A DNA stretch of 64,000 nt from Nymphaea colorata (GCF_008831285.2 NC_045144.1:23267716-23331715); one strand, 5' to 3'. Positions 22,523 to 35,720 are shown, counted from the stretch's first letter. Numbers and translations: made by a program. The notes: generated by a model not told the origin, from the sequence alone.

Positions 22523-25500
22523 ATGATGACCATCTGTCCTCAATGGAATGCTATTGCAAGCCTCATATCTATCAAGCTAGACGAAAACAACTATCTCCTC
22601 TGGAAATCGCAACTCCGAAGTGCCAGGTCTAGCAAAGATTTATTAAGGTATGTTGATGACTCTTCCACACCTCCACTTGAAATAAATCCGGAGTACATTA
22701 AATGGAATCAATCTGACCAGATTGCGGTAGGCTGGATATTGTCCAAAATCCCACCGACCTTTTCCAAGTTACATGATCTCTTGCTCAATCAAGAGCGTCG
22801 ACTTCAATTACTTGCTTCTAAAAGCCCTGCACAAGTTGAATCTTCAGCAACTGCCTTTTTTACTCAACGAGGAGGTTATGGTGGTCGTGGAAACTATGGT
22901 GGCTATGGGGCAAATAGTGGCCGTAGTGGTCATGGTGGCCATAGCCACAGAAGGAAATCTTGACCCTACTGGACGAGGCTCTCAAGGGCAAAGGGATTCA
23001 GAAACTCAGCAGGTTATATGTCAATTTTGTGGGCATAGAAATGATACTGCATGGACGCGCTTTGACATACCTAAGGCCTTTATGGCCATGAGTCTAAATG
23101 GAGGTCGCGACAATGCTTGATACCTTGATAGTGGTGTGACCCACCATGTGACTCATAGTGATGACTCCATGAAAGACAAAGTCGATTACCAGGTGGATAA
23201 GGACTTCTTTTAGGCAATGGTGCTAAGGCTCCAATCTCTCATATCAGTAACATATTTCTCAACTCAATTTCCCATTCCTTTCAGTTAAAGAATGCAGTGC
23301 ATGTGCCAACGATCAGCCAAAATGTTATATCTATCTCTCATTTTTACAAAAGGCAACAATTGCTTAAGGGAATTTGATGCTCATGGATTTGTTGTTAGAG
23401 ACTTGCAGACATGGTAGCACTTCACAAGGGGAAAACTAAGGATGGTCTATACATATGGACTGATGAAGCCAACGAAAGATCTAACGTACTCTTATTATGC
23501 AGCTTTCTTGAAGTCTTCCAGTCAATCTTAGGCACCAATGACTGGGTCATTCTCACTTGAAGACATTGAATTTACTTAAGAAAAATAATTATGTGCCTAT
23601 GGGTGATAGTAAACTTGATTTCTGTTCTAGTTGTGTTTTGGCTAAGATGCACTGGTTACCATTTGACTTTAGTTTAAGTACTAGCATTCATCCTCTTCAT
23701 TTACTTTATGCCGACCTTTGGGGGTCTGCCCCAACATGCTCTACAGAAGGCTACAAATATTATCTATTGATTGTGGATGGTTTTTTTACACTTTAGTTGG
23801 ATTTTTTCCCTTATTAAAAAATTAGACACGGTGCCATGCTTTCAAAATTTTAAGATTCTTTTGGAAAAACAATTGGGACATGGGATACAAATTTTCCATA
23901 AAAATTCTAGTGACCAGTTTCGAAGCAATAATTTCTCAAATTTTCTCAGCTCAAATGAGATAAAGAGATGGCTTTCTTGCCCCCATATGCCTCAACAAAA
24001 TAGCATTGTGAAGAGAAAACTTTGCCATGTTTTTGTGACAGGCTTAACTATGATGGTTCATGCATCTCTTCCTCAACGTTTTTGGGTTGATTCTTTTAGA
24101 ACAACAGTTCACGTCATCAACCGATTGCCTAGTCCATAACTCATAAATAAATCTCCATTTGAAACTATTTCCAAAGTTACTCTTCAATTTGATTATTATC
24201 ATGTTTTTGGATACACATGCTATCCCTTTCTTGTACCATATAGAGAGTCCAAACTCTCTCCAAAATCCAAAGCATGTGTTTTTCTTCGCTATTCGACTTG
24301 TCATAAGGGATACATATGTTTGGGTCCCATTATTAACATGGTCTTTATTAGCAGACATGTTGTTTTCAACGAGACAAATTTCTTATTTCATGGATATGGT
24401 TCTCCAACCACTGAAATGGATGTTGAAAAATGGATTTCCAATCATCTAGACACATCTCCAGTTGAGACTCAAAAAGAAGACAACTCCAAGAAAGCTGGAT
24501 TTGGTCCCAATGGATCCAAATATATATTCTTACCCGGTCCAAATTCATGGGAAGAAGATCAGACTCAAAACAACCAATTGATCAATTGAGTTGATGAAAT
24601 ATCATACTTATAATCATGGGATTCAAGAAAATGCTATTGATCAATCTTCTCCAAATCTCACCATCGACGTCCCAAGTAGGACTCACCCCATGATCACAAG
24701 GTCCCAAGATGGAACTAGGTGACCCAAGATTTACCTGACTGCTACATCTCTAGAAGAAAGAGAATTAGAAAGCCATGAGGAGGCTTTAAAAGACCCACGA
24801 TGGATCAAAGCCATGCAAAGTGAAATGGACGAATTTTACAAAAATCAAACTTGGAACCTTGTCACACCACCTAAGGGAGTTAATTTAGATGGATGTAAGT
24901 GGGTTTTTAAAATCAAGAGATGTTTAGATGGGACAATTGCTTACTACAAGGCCACACTTATGGCCGAAGGTTATAGCCAGTGAGAAGGAATTGATTGTTC
25001 TGACATGTGTAGTCCAGTGATAAAACCTACAACTATACGGGTCGTCCTCTCTATTGTTGTGTCCAAAGGTTGGACTATCCACCAATTGGATGTTAACAAT
25101 GCATTTCTTCATGGGATTCTAAAGGTGGAAGTTTTTATGACTCAACCACTAGCATTTGAGAATGCAGCTAAGCCTCACTAAGTGTGTCACCTTAAAAAGG
25201 CACTTTATGGCTTAAAGCAAGTGCCCCGAGCTTGGTTTGAAAGACTCATAGGATATCTTCTTGAAAATGGGTTCAGGGAGTCACTAGTTGATACTTCTCT
25301 TTTTGTTAGAAAAACCCAAGATAAAATCATCTTTGTTCTTATATATGTAGATGAAATAATTATTAGAAGAAATAATCATCTAAAAATTCAAAGGATTATA
25401 CATAGTTTTGGACAAGCCTTCTCTATAAAAGATCTTGGAAAATTGCATTTTTTCTTAGGCATTGAAGTGTCACATCAAAACGACAGAATTTTTCTCTCGT

Positions 25501-26300
25501 AGGGAAATGTATCAAATATATTTTAAGGCGAGCAAGCATGGAGAATGCAAAATCTTGTGTCTCGCCTGCTGTTCCAAATGTTCCTCTATCTAAACTTGAT
25601 GCTAAAAATTTGAAAAATGAAACTTAGTACGCGACAAATCATGGGAGCACTTCAGTATGTCACTTTAACACACCCAGATATTACTTTTCCAGTGAACAAA
25701 GTTTGCCAGTAGATGCACCAACCTACTTCAACTCACTGGACTTACGTCAAAAGAATTTTATGATATCTTAAAGAAACCATGAAGCATGGCTTTGAAATAT
25801 AAAAATCTAATTCTTTCATTTTATCTGCTTATTCTGACGCAGATTGGGCTAGGTGCCCGAACGATCGAAGATCCACTAGTGGCTATGTTACAAAAATTGG
25901 ACATAATATCATATCTTGGAGATCTACCGAATGATAGACAGTGGCAATATCTAGCACAGAGGCATAGTACAAGGCCATTGCAGGAGCTCTTTCAGAAGTG
26001 ATATGGCTAAATAACTTGATGAAAGATCATGGAATTTAGACTGAGGAAAAACCAATTTTGTGGTGCAACAACATTGGAGGAACATATTTGGCGGCAAGTC
26101 CAGTTTTCCATGCACGAACGAAACACATAGAAATTTACTACCATTTTGTCAGAGAAAAGGAGGGAGACAATACAATTGAGATTAAATATGTTCAGTCAAA
26201 AAAGCAATTAGCTGATATTTTTACTAAGGCGTTACCAGGACCAAGGTTTCATTATCTCAAGAAAATGGTAAACGTCCTTAAAATGGAGATTGGATCAAAG
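22523..26300 (+). pseudogene. Copia A gag-pol remnant
   Basis: Gag begins at 22523 (ISIKLDENNYLLWKSQLRSA) and runs into a Gly-rich stretch (GGYGGRGNYGGYG). It is shorter than usual, with part of the UBN2 region apparently deleted between PPTFSKL and LLNQERRL. Protease is weak; integrase fragments lie at 23540-24130 (LYADLWGSAPTC). RT at 24830-25510 includes [18 protein letters not shown] and the polymerase motif as YVDE instead of YVDD. RNase H pieces lie at 25780-26260 (ARTKHIEIYYHFVREK, ADIFTKALPG). Many stops and frame changes make it non-functional. Confidence 0.85.
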
Positions 26301-26305
26301 GGGCA

Positions 26306-26628
26306 TTTGGAGATAACGTTGCCAATCCTATTCATCCATTATTCTTGATAATCTTGCAACGTAAATCAAATTGTTTGGATCAAGTCAAGTGTGGAAGAAA
26401 TGTGATTGACACTCAAAAGAAGAAAGCAACAAATGGTCCAACGTTCGAAGATACCAAAATCTGTTCCAAAGGGAAAGAAACTCAATTTTGTAATCAAGAT
26501 CCAAAAATATCGGATCTTGACAAACTAGCTTGAAATTGCTATTTAGTTTCCACAATTGTAAAGGAGATAAACTATCATGGACGTAGGTCGATTTTGACCG
26601 AACCACATAGCTGTTTTGTGTTTGCTCT

Positions 26629-26660
<32 letters not shown>

Positions 26661-26678
26661 TGTCTCTATACTTATACA
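26306..26678 (+). repeat. 3' LTR of copia A
   Basis: It follows a purine-rich tract (CAAAGGGGCA) that matches the one beside copia B's LTR. It aligns with the 5' LTR except for the missing middle segment, contains a (CT)n run at 26634-26660, and ends CTTATACA before the target duplication. Confidence 0.85.
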
Positions 26679-28260
26679 CAATGGTCACCTTGCCACAAAT
26701 CTGCTTCGAATGCCACGCATTCTACCCTGCCATTCTACAATTCAAAAAGGCCCCTGGTGCTAAGAAAACCCAATTGTTCAGTACCCATTTCATGTTCAAA
26801 ATTGTATCCCAGTTCCCAGAGTCAGGGGGCCATGGCTTTACCCGGGCCACCAACTTCTCGCAGGCCACAAGGGGCTGCTACCTTGGCCTTTTCAACCAGG
26901 GGAACAATAGAAACCCAGCCAATCATGTATTTGCTGTTGAATTCGACACTGTTCAACAGGTAAATTTGAATGACACAAATCGAAACCACGTGTGCATCGA
27001 CGTGAATGGTGTGAACTCCAGTTTCTTGAAGTATGCCACTTACTATATAGAGTTTGGCAAGAAAGTTCTTGACATCCAAACCACCATTCAGGCATGGATA
27101 GAGTATGATGGGTAGGGAAGCAGCTGAGTGTCACCATAGCTCCATTGTCCCTAACCATTCCCTCGTATCATATTCCATTGATCTATCCCCTATTCTGCTT
27201 GAACACATGTATGTTGGATTCTCTACTGGCATTCAAAAGCTAGAAAGCAAGCACTATATCTTGGCATGGAGCTTCATGATGGATGGAAAAGCACCAGAAT
27301 TGGACCTCTCATGCCTTCCTTCTATTCCTCAAGATTGTACTCCACTATGGAAGCCTTTTAAGTTGTTCCTTTTCATTTTTGCAGCATTAGTGGCCCTGTT
27401 ATTTCTCATCAACATGGCTGGCATATCTTATTTGACAAAGAGGGAGAGGAAGCTCATGTCTGAGAATATAGACGGATGGGAGATGCACTACCCACATAGG
27501 CACCCCTACAGGAAAATCTACAGGGCAACTAAAGGTTGCAGGGAAGAGTTGGGCAAAGGAGGCTTTGGCAGTGTCTACAAGGTGTGCTGCCCAGAAGCGG
27601 AATCAAGGTTGCAGTGAAGAGAGTCTCAAATGGTTCAAAGCAAGGGATGAGGGAATTTGTGGCAGAAGTGTCAAGCTTGGGGAGGACAAGGCGTAGAAAC
27701 CTGATCCAATTGCATGGTTGGTGTAGACGAGGCAAAGATCTACTCCTGGTTTATGAGTTCATACTGAATGGGAGTCTAGACTGTCATCGTTTTGAGATGG
27801 AAGGGAGCAGATTGAGTTGGGTACAGAGGTTGAAGATTAGAAAGGTAATTGCTTTTGGCTTGCTGTATCTTCATGAAGAGTGGGAGCAAGTCGTCATGCA
27901 TAGAGATGTTAAAGCAAGTAATGTTTTGTTGGATGCTGATCTAAATGGCAAGTTGGGTGATTTTGGGCTTGCCAAACTGTATGACCATGGTACCAATCCC
28001 AAGACTACCCATGTCGTTGGTAGTCTAGGTTACATGGCGTCGGAGCTCTCTCACACCAGCAAATTAAAGATGAGCTCTGATGTGTACTCATATGGTTCCT
28101 TGCTCCTGGAGGTGGCCTGTGGAAGGAGGCTGATTGAGCCCGAAAGACCTTCTGAGGAGATGATTCTAGTGGAGTTGGTCCACTCTCTGTGGAAAGGTGG
28201 ACGAGTACTGGATGCCATGGATAAAATGCTCGGAACGAGCTATGTGGAGGAGGAAGTAGA

Positions 28261-28404
28261 GCAGTGGTGTAGCGACATGGTGCCTGGTGTGGCAACTATG
28301 TTGATGTTTTGATATATTTGATTGTTATATTTGTAAGTTCCCCAAAGAAATTATAGGTATTGAATGAGTGCCCCCACCAGAAAAATGTTTTTGGCTCCAC
28401 TAGT
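28261..28404. mobile_element. 144-bp hAT-like MITE in the LecRK1 kinase C-lobe
   Basis: The insert separates GTSYVEEEV from EADLVLKL, which are contiguous in LecRK2. It is flanked by GAAGTAGA (28253-28260) and GAAGCAGA (28405-28412), 7 of 8 identical. Its ends, CAGTGGTGTAGC and GGCTCCACTAG, form a short imperfect inverted repeat of the CAGTGG-GAGCC type found in plant hAT MITEs. It introduces a stop, so it breaks the kinase frame. Confidence 0.7.
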
Positions 28405-28640
28405 GAAGCAGACCTTGTGCTAAAGCTTGAACCACTCTGTTCACAGACTGCACCTGAATCAAGGCCAAACATGCGGCAATTGACTCAGTCTCTTAATGGG
28501 TATGTGCCGCTACAAGATCCAGAACACCAGAATCTAGGTATTCACGATCAAGGCATGAACCAAGTACTTCTGCAGCATCCATCTCCGGATCACGTATTGT
28601 CAACTTCAGCAAGCTCAGTCTCATACGAAAAGGCATTGTA

Positions 28641-29097
28641 AACCTCAGGAAACTCAGGCCCATACAGGAAGGTGTCATCTGCTCTGGCAAGGGTAACACT
28701 GGCATGTGACATATGAAGACAATTCTCAACACGTCATTTCCGAGGCATCGGTGGTAAAGTCATATAAGATCAGTGAATTGCCAAAGTAGCATAATAGCAT
28801 ATTTTGCTCAACTTTCATGGCTGTTATGTTGACAAGACCTCTGACATTATTTTCTGGAGCTGGTCCTGTGGGCCACCTACCTCAAGCAAAATGTTTGCAT
28901 TATTTAGTACCAGCACTATCATATTAATACCACATAGCTGAGTTGATTTTTTTCCTGAACTTTTCTTCAGGGTGGTGTTTGAGTTCAACATTTTGAACCA
29001 GTCCACCGTCTTAATTTGCGAATTAAATTTAGAGGTCGATTTTCTCATTTTTGTATTGTTATATATTTACTTTGGTCATGCGTTCTACTTGTATGTT
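28641..29097. other. LecRK1 3' flank, no gene
   Basis: Non-coding sequence between the LecRK1 stop and the broken LTR of copia B. Nothing recognisable is present. Confidence 0.5.
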
Positions 29098-29398
29098 TTA
29101 CCATTCTGGAAGGAATGAAATCTCTTGTTACAACACTTAAATTTTAGAAGAGGAAATAAAGCTAAATAGGAATTTTCAAGCTGGTCTGTAAAGATCTGAT
29201 ATTTTTGGATCTTGATTGAAAAATTGAATTTCTTTCCTTTTGAAACAGTTTTTGGCATCTTCGAACGTTGGAGGATTTGTTGCTTTTTGAGTGTCAATCA
29301 CATTTCTTTCATATTTGACTTGATCCAAGCAATTTGATTTACATTGCAAGATTGGAAAGGATGATGGATGAATAGGATCGGCAACCTTATCTCTAACA
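29098..29398 (-). repeat. Partial 3' LTR of copia B
   Basis: In minus orientation it starts TGTTAGAGATAAGGTTGCC directly after the purine tract GTTTCAAAGGGGCA and matches copia A LTRs until about 29098, where similarity is lost. Confidence 0.8.
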
Positions 29399-29414
29399 TG
29401 CCCCTTTGAAACAA

Positions 29415-32400
29415 ACTCCATTTCAAGGACGCTTAGCATTTACTTGAGATAATGAAATCTTGGTATTGGTAAGAGCTTAGTAAAAATATCAGCCAATTGG
29501 TATCTTGACTGAACACATTTAATCTTAATTGTATTGTCTACCACCTTCTCTCTGACAAAATGATACTCAATTTCTATGTGTTATGTTCATGCATGGAAAA
29601 CTGGATTTGCCGCCAAATATGTTGCTCCAATGTTGTCGCACCACAGAATTGGCTTCACAGTTTGAATTCCCAGACCTTTCATCAAGTTATTTAGCCATAT
29701 CACTTCTAAAAGATCTCCTGCAATGGCCTTATACTCTACCTTTGTGCTAAATTTTGCTACTGTTTGTTGTTTGGTCGATCTCCAAAATATGATATTGTGT
29801 CCAATTTTTGTAACATAGCCACTAGGTCTTTGGTTGTCTGAGCACCCAGCCCAATCTGCGTTAGAGTAAGTAGATAAAACAAAATAATTAGATTTTGATA
29901 TCTCAAAACCATGTTGTATGGTACCTTTAAGGTATCATAAAATTCTTTTGACATGAGTCAATTGAGTTGAAGTGAGCTGGTGCATGAACTGGCAAGCTTT
30001 TATTCACTGCAAAGGTAATATCTGGGCATGTTAAAGCGACATACTAAAGAGCTCTATGATTTGTCAGTATTGAGTTTCATTTTCCAATCTTTTGCCTTCG
30101 AGTTTGGATAGAGGAATATTTGGAACAGTAGGCGTGACACAAGATTTTGCATTCTCCATGTTTGCTCGCCTTCAAATATCTCGATATATTTTCCCTACAC
30201 GAGAAAATTTCCTTTTGATGTGACACTTCAATGCCTAAGAAGAAATGTAATTTTCCATGATTTTTTATGGAAAAGGCTTGTCCAAAACTATGTATAATCC
30301 TTTTAATTTCCTAAGGATTATTTCCTGTAATAATTATATCATCTATATATATAAGCAGAAAGATGACTTTATCTTCGGTTTTTCTAACAAAAAGTGAAGT
30401 GCCAACTGATGACTCCATGAACCCAATTTCAAAAAGATATGCTTTGAGTCTTTCAAACCAAGCACGGGGTGCTTGCTTTAAGCCATAAAGTGCCTTTTTG
30501 AGGTGACGCACTTGGTGAGGCTTAGCAGTATTCTCAAATGTTGGTGGTGGAGTCATGAGAATATCCTTTTTTAGAATCCCATGAAGAAATGCATTGTTAA
30601 AATCCAATTGATGGATAGTCCAACCTTTGGACACAACAATAGAGAGGATGACCCATATAGTGGTAGGTTTTATCACTGGTCTGTATATATTTAATTCATT
30701 CCCTATGGCTATAACCTTTGGCCACACAAAGTCTAGCCTCGTAGAAAATAATGGTCCCATATAAACATCTTTTGATTTTAAAGACCCACTTACATCCGAC
30801 TAGATTAACTCCCTTAGGTGGTGCAACAAGGACCCAAGTTTGATTTTTGTAAATGGCATCCATTTCACTTTGCATTGCTTTGATCCATCGTGGGTCTTTT
30901 AAAGCCTCCTCAAGACTTGCTGGTTCTCATTCTTTCAAAGATGTAGCAGCCATGTAAACCTTGGGTCACCTAGTTCCATCATGGGACCTTGTGATCATGG
31001 GCGAGTCCTGCTTGAGACATCAATGGTGAGATTTAGAGGAGATTGATCAATAGCATTTTCTTGAATCCCATAAGTATGACTTTTATCAATTGAATTTGTC
31101 GACTGGTTGTTTTGAGTCTGATCTTCTTCCCATAAATTTAGACTAGGTAAGACTATATATTTGGATCCATTTGGATTAGATCAGCTTTCTTGGAGTTGTC
31201 TCATTTTTGAGTTTGAACTGAAGGTCTAGATGATTGGAAATCCATTTTCCAAACATCCATTTCAGTGGTTGGAGAACCACATCTATGAAATAAAAAATTG
31301 GTCTCGTTGAAAACAACATGTCTGCTAATAAAGGCCATGTTAGTAATGGGAACCAAACATATGTATCCCTTATGACATGTCTCATAGCCAAGAATGACAC
31401 ATGCTTTGGATTTTGGAGAGAGTTTGGACTCTCTATATGGCACAAGAAAGGGATAGCATGTACATCCAAAAACTTGAAAATAATCATATTGAGGGATAGC
31501 TTTGAAAACAATTTGAAATGGAGACTTATTTTCAAGTTATGAACTAGGCAATCGATTGATGATGTGAATTGTTGTTTTGAAAGAGTCAACTCAAAAATGT
31601 TGAGGAAGAGATGCATGAACCATCATTCTTAAGTTGGTCTCAACAACATGAAGATGTTTGCCCTCCACAACGCCATTTTGTTAAGGCGTGTGGTGGCAAG
31701 AGAGCCATCTTTTTATTCCATTTGAGCTGAGAAAATTTGAGAAATCATTGCTTAGAAACTCGCCACCAGAATTGCATGTCCCAATTGTTTTTCCACAAGC
31801 ATCTTAAAATTTTGAAAGCATGGCAGCATGTCAGATTTTCTAACAAGGGGAAAAATCCAACTAAAACATGAAAAGTCATCCACAATCAATAGATAACATT
31901 TGTAGCCTTCTCTAGAGCATGTTGGGGTAGGTCCCCAAAGATCAGCATGAAGTAAATGAAGTGGATGAATGCTAGTACTTAAATTAAAAGCAAATGGCAG
32001 TCAATGCATTTTAGTCAAGACACAAGTAGAACAGAAATCAAGTTTACTATCATTCAAAGGCACGATATTATTTTTTTTAGTAAATTCAATGTCTTCAAGT
32101 GAGAATGACCCAGTGGTTGGTGCCAAAGGTTGACTGGAAGACTTCTAGAATGTTGCAGAATAAGAGCACGCTTGGATCCTTTGCTGGCTTCATTAGTCCA
32201 TATGTACAAACCATCCTTAGTTTTAACCTTGAAAAGAGCTGCCCCTGTCAGCAAATCTCTAACAACAAATCCATTAGCATCAAATTTCACCAAGCAATTG
32301 TTGTCTTTTGTAAAATGAGAGATAACATTGCATTCATTAACTGAAAGGAATGAGAGATTGAGTTGAGAATGAGCCACGTGGCAGGTCGCACCACTATCAG

Positions 32401-35400
32401 GGTACCAAGCATTGTTGCAACCTCCGTTTAGAGCCATGGCCATAAATGCCTTAGGTATGTCAAAGCACGTTTGCATAGTATGATTTCTACCCCCACAAAA
32501 CTGACATATAACCTGCTGATTTTCTGAATTCTTTTGCTCTTTAGAGCTTCATCCAGCAGGGTAAGAATTCCTTCCATGGCTACTAGGCCTGGGTGGCAGG
32601 CCGGGACGCCACCAGGTACCCGGGACCCGGCCTGGTTCGGGCCCAGGTCCGGGTATTTGTTTTGGTCTATCGGGCTTTATCCCATTGTGCCCGACCCAGA
32701 CCGTCATCATAACAGGCCCAGTCCGGGTTAAGCTAATGGGCCCGTTGGGGACCGTTAGGCCTGTTAGTGGTAGATAATGGATTCAAGAACGACTTAAAAC
32801 TTTTACAATGGGGTTTTAGGGTTTTGATTTTTGAACAGAAGAAAGTTGTGCATTGAGTAACCTTGGCGCCACCACCGTCGCCGCACCACTGGTCTGCCAC
32901 CTTCACCGTCGATCTCCAGTCCACCACTGGCACACCTCATGGCTTGTCTGCTGGACTAACAAGCGTTTGGGCCACTCTTCACCTCCCATTGCAGCAGGTA
33001 AGATCCTTCCCTTTATCTTTTGCTCTTCCTCTCCCTCTACCTCTCTTTGGCACTTTTTGGAACACCCAAACGAGTCACCCAAAATGTCGCTGATTGGTTT
33101 TGCCTTCTGTAGTTTCAGGTACCAACGGAACTTTTGGCTAATTCACATCTGTTGAATCGCGTAGCTGAGGAAGAGGTAAATACTTGATATGGCTTAATGT
33201 TCCCATCTTTCGTTTGTCCTCTGTTTTCTTTTCAGTCAGTTTTTAGACCTTCCTTCCTTCCTATATATGTTAGTTTTCTTTTTTCAATATCTGTTTTTTG
33301 CCATTTTCTTTTTGGATCATATGTTTCTTTTGCTACATCTGTTTCTTTTTTTTTTTGGTTCATCTGTCTCTTTCGATACATCTGTTTGTTTTTTTGGCAC
33401 ATTTGTGGTATGCAACCTGTTGTTTCAGCACTGGAATAGATTGTCGTTGATATTGCTCACCTGTTGGCATAGTTCAAGTGCAAGTCTTCCATCTGTAGCT
33501 GCCTTAGCTTGCATGTTGTGCACATTCATGCACACATAGATGAATGCTTTGAACGCATGCTTCAACTACAGATTATCACTTCCTGCAGCTGGTTCTTGGG
33601 ATCCAATTTCCATAAGTAGTAACTAATAATATGCATTTGCATGCACACAATGGGTATGTTGGGCAGATTGATATATGCATATGACATACTCCAAGAGCCA
33701 GACGTGCTCTGCATTTCATGTTCTTCACACTATTGCATATTTTTTTTTCTCACGCTTATTTTGTAGTTAACATGGATGTATTGACAACATAGATCACCTG
33801 ATAATTTATTTGTAATTTTGAAACATTTTCCTATTTGAAAGGATCTACATGTGCTTTCCTGGCCTACATTTTATGCCCAAGGACTACCGAAGAGTGAAGA
33901 TTACTAGTCCTGATGGTAAACACTATTTCCAAATTATGTTGGATGAAACTATTCCTGAACTCTGATTCTGTATAGTGCTTACTGTCCTGATCAAGCAAGC
34001 TGTCTTGTGGCAATATGTATGTTTACTCAAATTCTTGTGTTGTCTTTTTCTCTATTGTGTTTCTTTTTGCTACATTATTTCATTATTGTAGAACTTTTAC
34101 ATTATGTAAGTTATCCATTTTTTAGGACAGTTATCATTTGAGAATTCTCATATATTAGATTTATTGGTTAAATTTTCTATGAGATCAAAGCATAAGGGAA
34201 GATGAAACTTCTCTATGTTATATCTGCACCTGAGTTTTTCTATTTTATCTTTTTTCATTATCATAGGTGTAAAAGAATGCTGATAACGTGTCTGAACTAC
34301 TTTTTAATCTTTTGCTTATCTCATTTCCTCTTCATTGAGCATATACATTTAAAAGAGTTAGTGCACCTGGTTCTTGGGATCCAATTTCCATAAGCAGTAA
34401 CTAATAATATGCATGTGCATGCCATAACTTATGTGAAATGTAAGATATTCATAGTTCAATCTAATTTATTTTACATATTAGCATAGTAGTATGCTTAAAT
34501 TAATATGTGTTGCAGTTCTCATGATGCAGAGAGCCATTATGACAAGAAAAGTTAATCCAATGCATGATTATCATGGTAATTTTTTAATTAATGTTTAGCA
34601 TTCTATGCAGATAATCACTTGTTAATTTTTATTAACATTTCAATTTCAAGTTAAATTTCAGATGGACATTTCAAGGTTGTTAATGGACTCTGAAGATGTT
34701 TACTTTGATTTGCAAACTCTCATTTTATCTTTATGTTTTTTTGCCAATTTTAGTTTCTGCTGCGATCTGGTAATTAATGTTAGTTATTTAAATGTGATGG
34801 CTAATGAACCAATGATCATGATGGCACCTGTATGATGTGGTGTGCTGATGGACCTTGGTGGTTGCTGGTGGTGTTGTGTGCTGCATGATAGATAAGTTGT
34901 CGATATGGCACACATAATGATTGATATCCATGTGATATTGCTCTTTTTGTTGATGATTGACCATGTTTAGCAAATGATGGTGGTGGTGGTATTAGTGTGA
35001 ACTTTCAAGTTTTAATGTGAAAAATTGAAAGAAAAAGGTGAAAGAATATCAGATGCAGAATATCTCTTTTTAATGTTCTTTTGATGCACAATATCTCATT
35101 CTGCTCGTACGATGGATATAGGTTGTGCAATCCAATCTGTTCTTTTTATTGTATCAGATTTCCAGTCGCAAATGCAGTGGACAAAGTCCTTCCTGCTGTC
35201 AAAATTTGTGTAAAATATTCACTGATATGTAAGCGTATATCTTGTCGACAGGTAGCCTAACAAGTTGGGCCAATACAAGTCGATATTAACCAGTATATTG
35301 ACAAAAAGCAATTTAAAAGTTTAGCTTTCTTTTTCTAAAGCCTATATGGACCCGGCCCAGCTCGGCCCGACCAGCCCTGATGGGGCAGTTAACAGAACGG

Positions 35401-35720
35401 GCAGGGTTGAGCCTCGGATGTGGTTGATCAGACCTGGTACCCAGCCCGGCCCGGCCCGGCCCGATAATAGACAGGCCGGGTAGCGGGCCGATCCGATTCA
35501 AACCCAGGCCCTTAACGGCGCTCAATAAACGGGCTGGCCCAGCCTGATGCCCAGGCCTAGCGGCTACGGCCACTATTTGCCCCACGGCCACTATAGTTTC
35601 CACGACCACCATGGCCTCCTCATTGAGTAAAAAAGGCAGTTGCTGAAGATTCAACTTGTGTAGGACTTTAGGAGCAAGTAATTGAAGTTGATGCTCTTGA
35701 TTGAGCAAGAAATCATGTAA
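29415..35720 (-). pseudogene. Copia B gag-pol remnant (split by hAT element)
   Basis: From high to low coordinates: gag end (LLNQEHQLQLL, out of frame) at 35570-35715; the hAT insert; a protease-like zone at 32054-32476 (WYPDSGATCHVAHSQLNLS, which keeps the DSGAT active site); integrase at 31200-32000; RT at 30311-30760 with [34 protein letters not shown] and a normal polymerase motif YIDD; then RNase H traces to 29500. It is broken by stops and frameshifts but its key sites are better preserved than in copia A. Confidence 0.85.
32584..35559. mobile_element. 2976-bp hAT-like element nested in copia B
   Basis: The ends TAGGCCTGGG and CCCAGGCCTA are inverted repeats, and the flanking 8-mers ATGGCTAC (32576-32583) and GCGGCTAC (35560-35567) share 6 of 8 bases. 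The copia B gag sequence is continuous once it is removed. Both ends have 150-200 bp of very GC-rich subterminal sequence rich in CCCGG and GGCCCG. The interior is A+T-rich and has no recognisable hAT transposase. A 56-bp segment at 33589-33644 recurs at 34367-34422, and intron-like or exon-like patches lie at 32850-33160 and 33880-33920, possibly captured host sequence. The termini match the MITE at 50090-50424, so both belong to one family. Confidence 0.75.

Larger units (their letters stand above)
22088..26678 (+). mobile_element. Copia A: Ty1/copia element inserted in LecRK1
   Basis: LTRs at 22088-22487 and 26306-26678 bracket decayed gag-pol on the plus strand. The flanking 5-mers are CAACG (22083-22087) and CAATG (26679-26683), matching at four of five with the difference a CpG-type transition, so they fit a 5-bp target duplication. 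The gag with its Gly/Arg-rich tail and the RT wording resemble Ale/Retrofit-like copia. The LTRs are visibly diverged, including a roughly 40-bp deletion in the right one, so the insertion is old. Confidence 0.9.
21907..28640 (+). pseudogene. LecRK1: L-type lectin receptor-like kinase pseudogene
   Basis: Three pieces: 21907-22087, 26679-28260 and 28405-28640. The start encodes a signal peptide (MALPYSRFLLIFLLHILAHI) and the first lectin strands. After copia A the legume-lectin domain resumes with FYPAILQFKKAPG and metal-site-like VFAVEFDT. A transmembrane helix (FLFIFAALVALLFLIN) and a Ser/Thr kinase follow: GKGGFGSVYK, VAVKRV, catalytic loop HRDVKASNVLLD, DFG and a DVYSYG segment. Beyond the copia insertion there are frame breaks just after it, near 27113 (IEYDG then stop), near 27579 (one base lost at VYKG), and the 144-bp MITE at 28261. 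Such proteins are plasma-membrane receptors. This copy cannot make one. It is an inverted paralogue of LecRK2. Confidence 0.9.
29098..35720 (-). mobile_element. Copia B: inverted relative of copia A, 5' truncated, carrying a hAT insertion
   Basis: The minus strand is closely similar to copia A from its 3' LTR start through pol to mid-gag, but similarity ends at about 35720 inside gag, so the 5' LTR and gag start are missing. The 3' LTR also fades at about 29098. A 2976-bp hAT-like element interrupts the Gly-rich gag tail. Together with copia A it forms a long inverted pair around the LecRK1 kinase segment. Confidence 0.85.
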
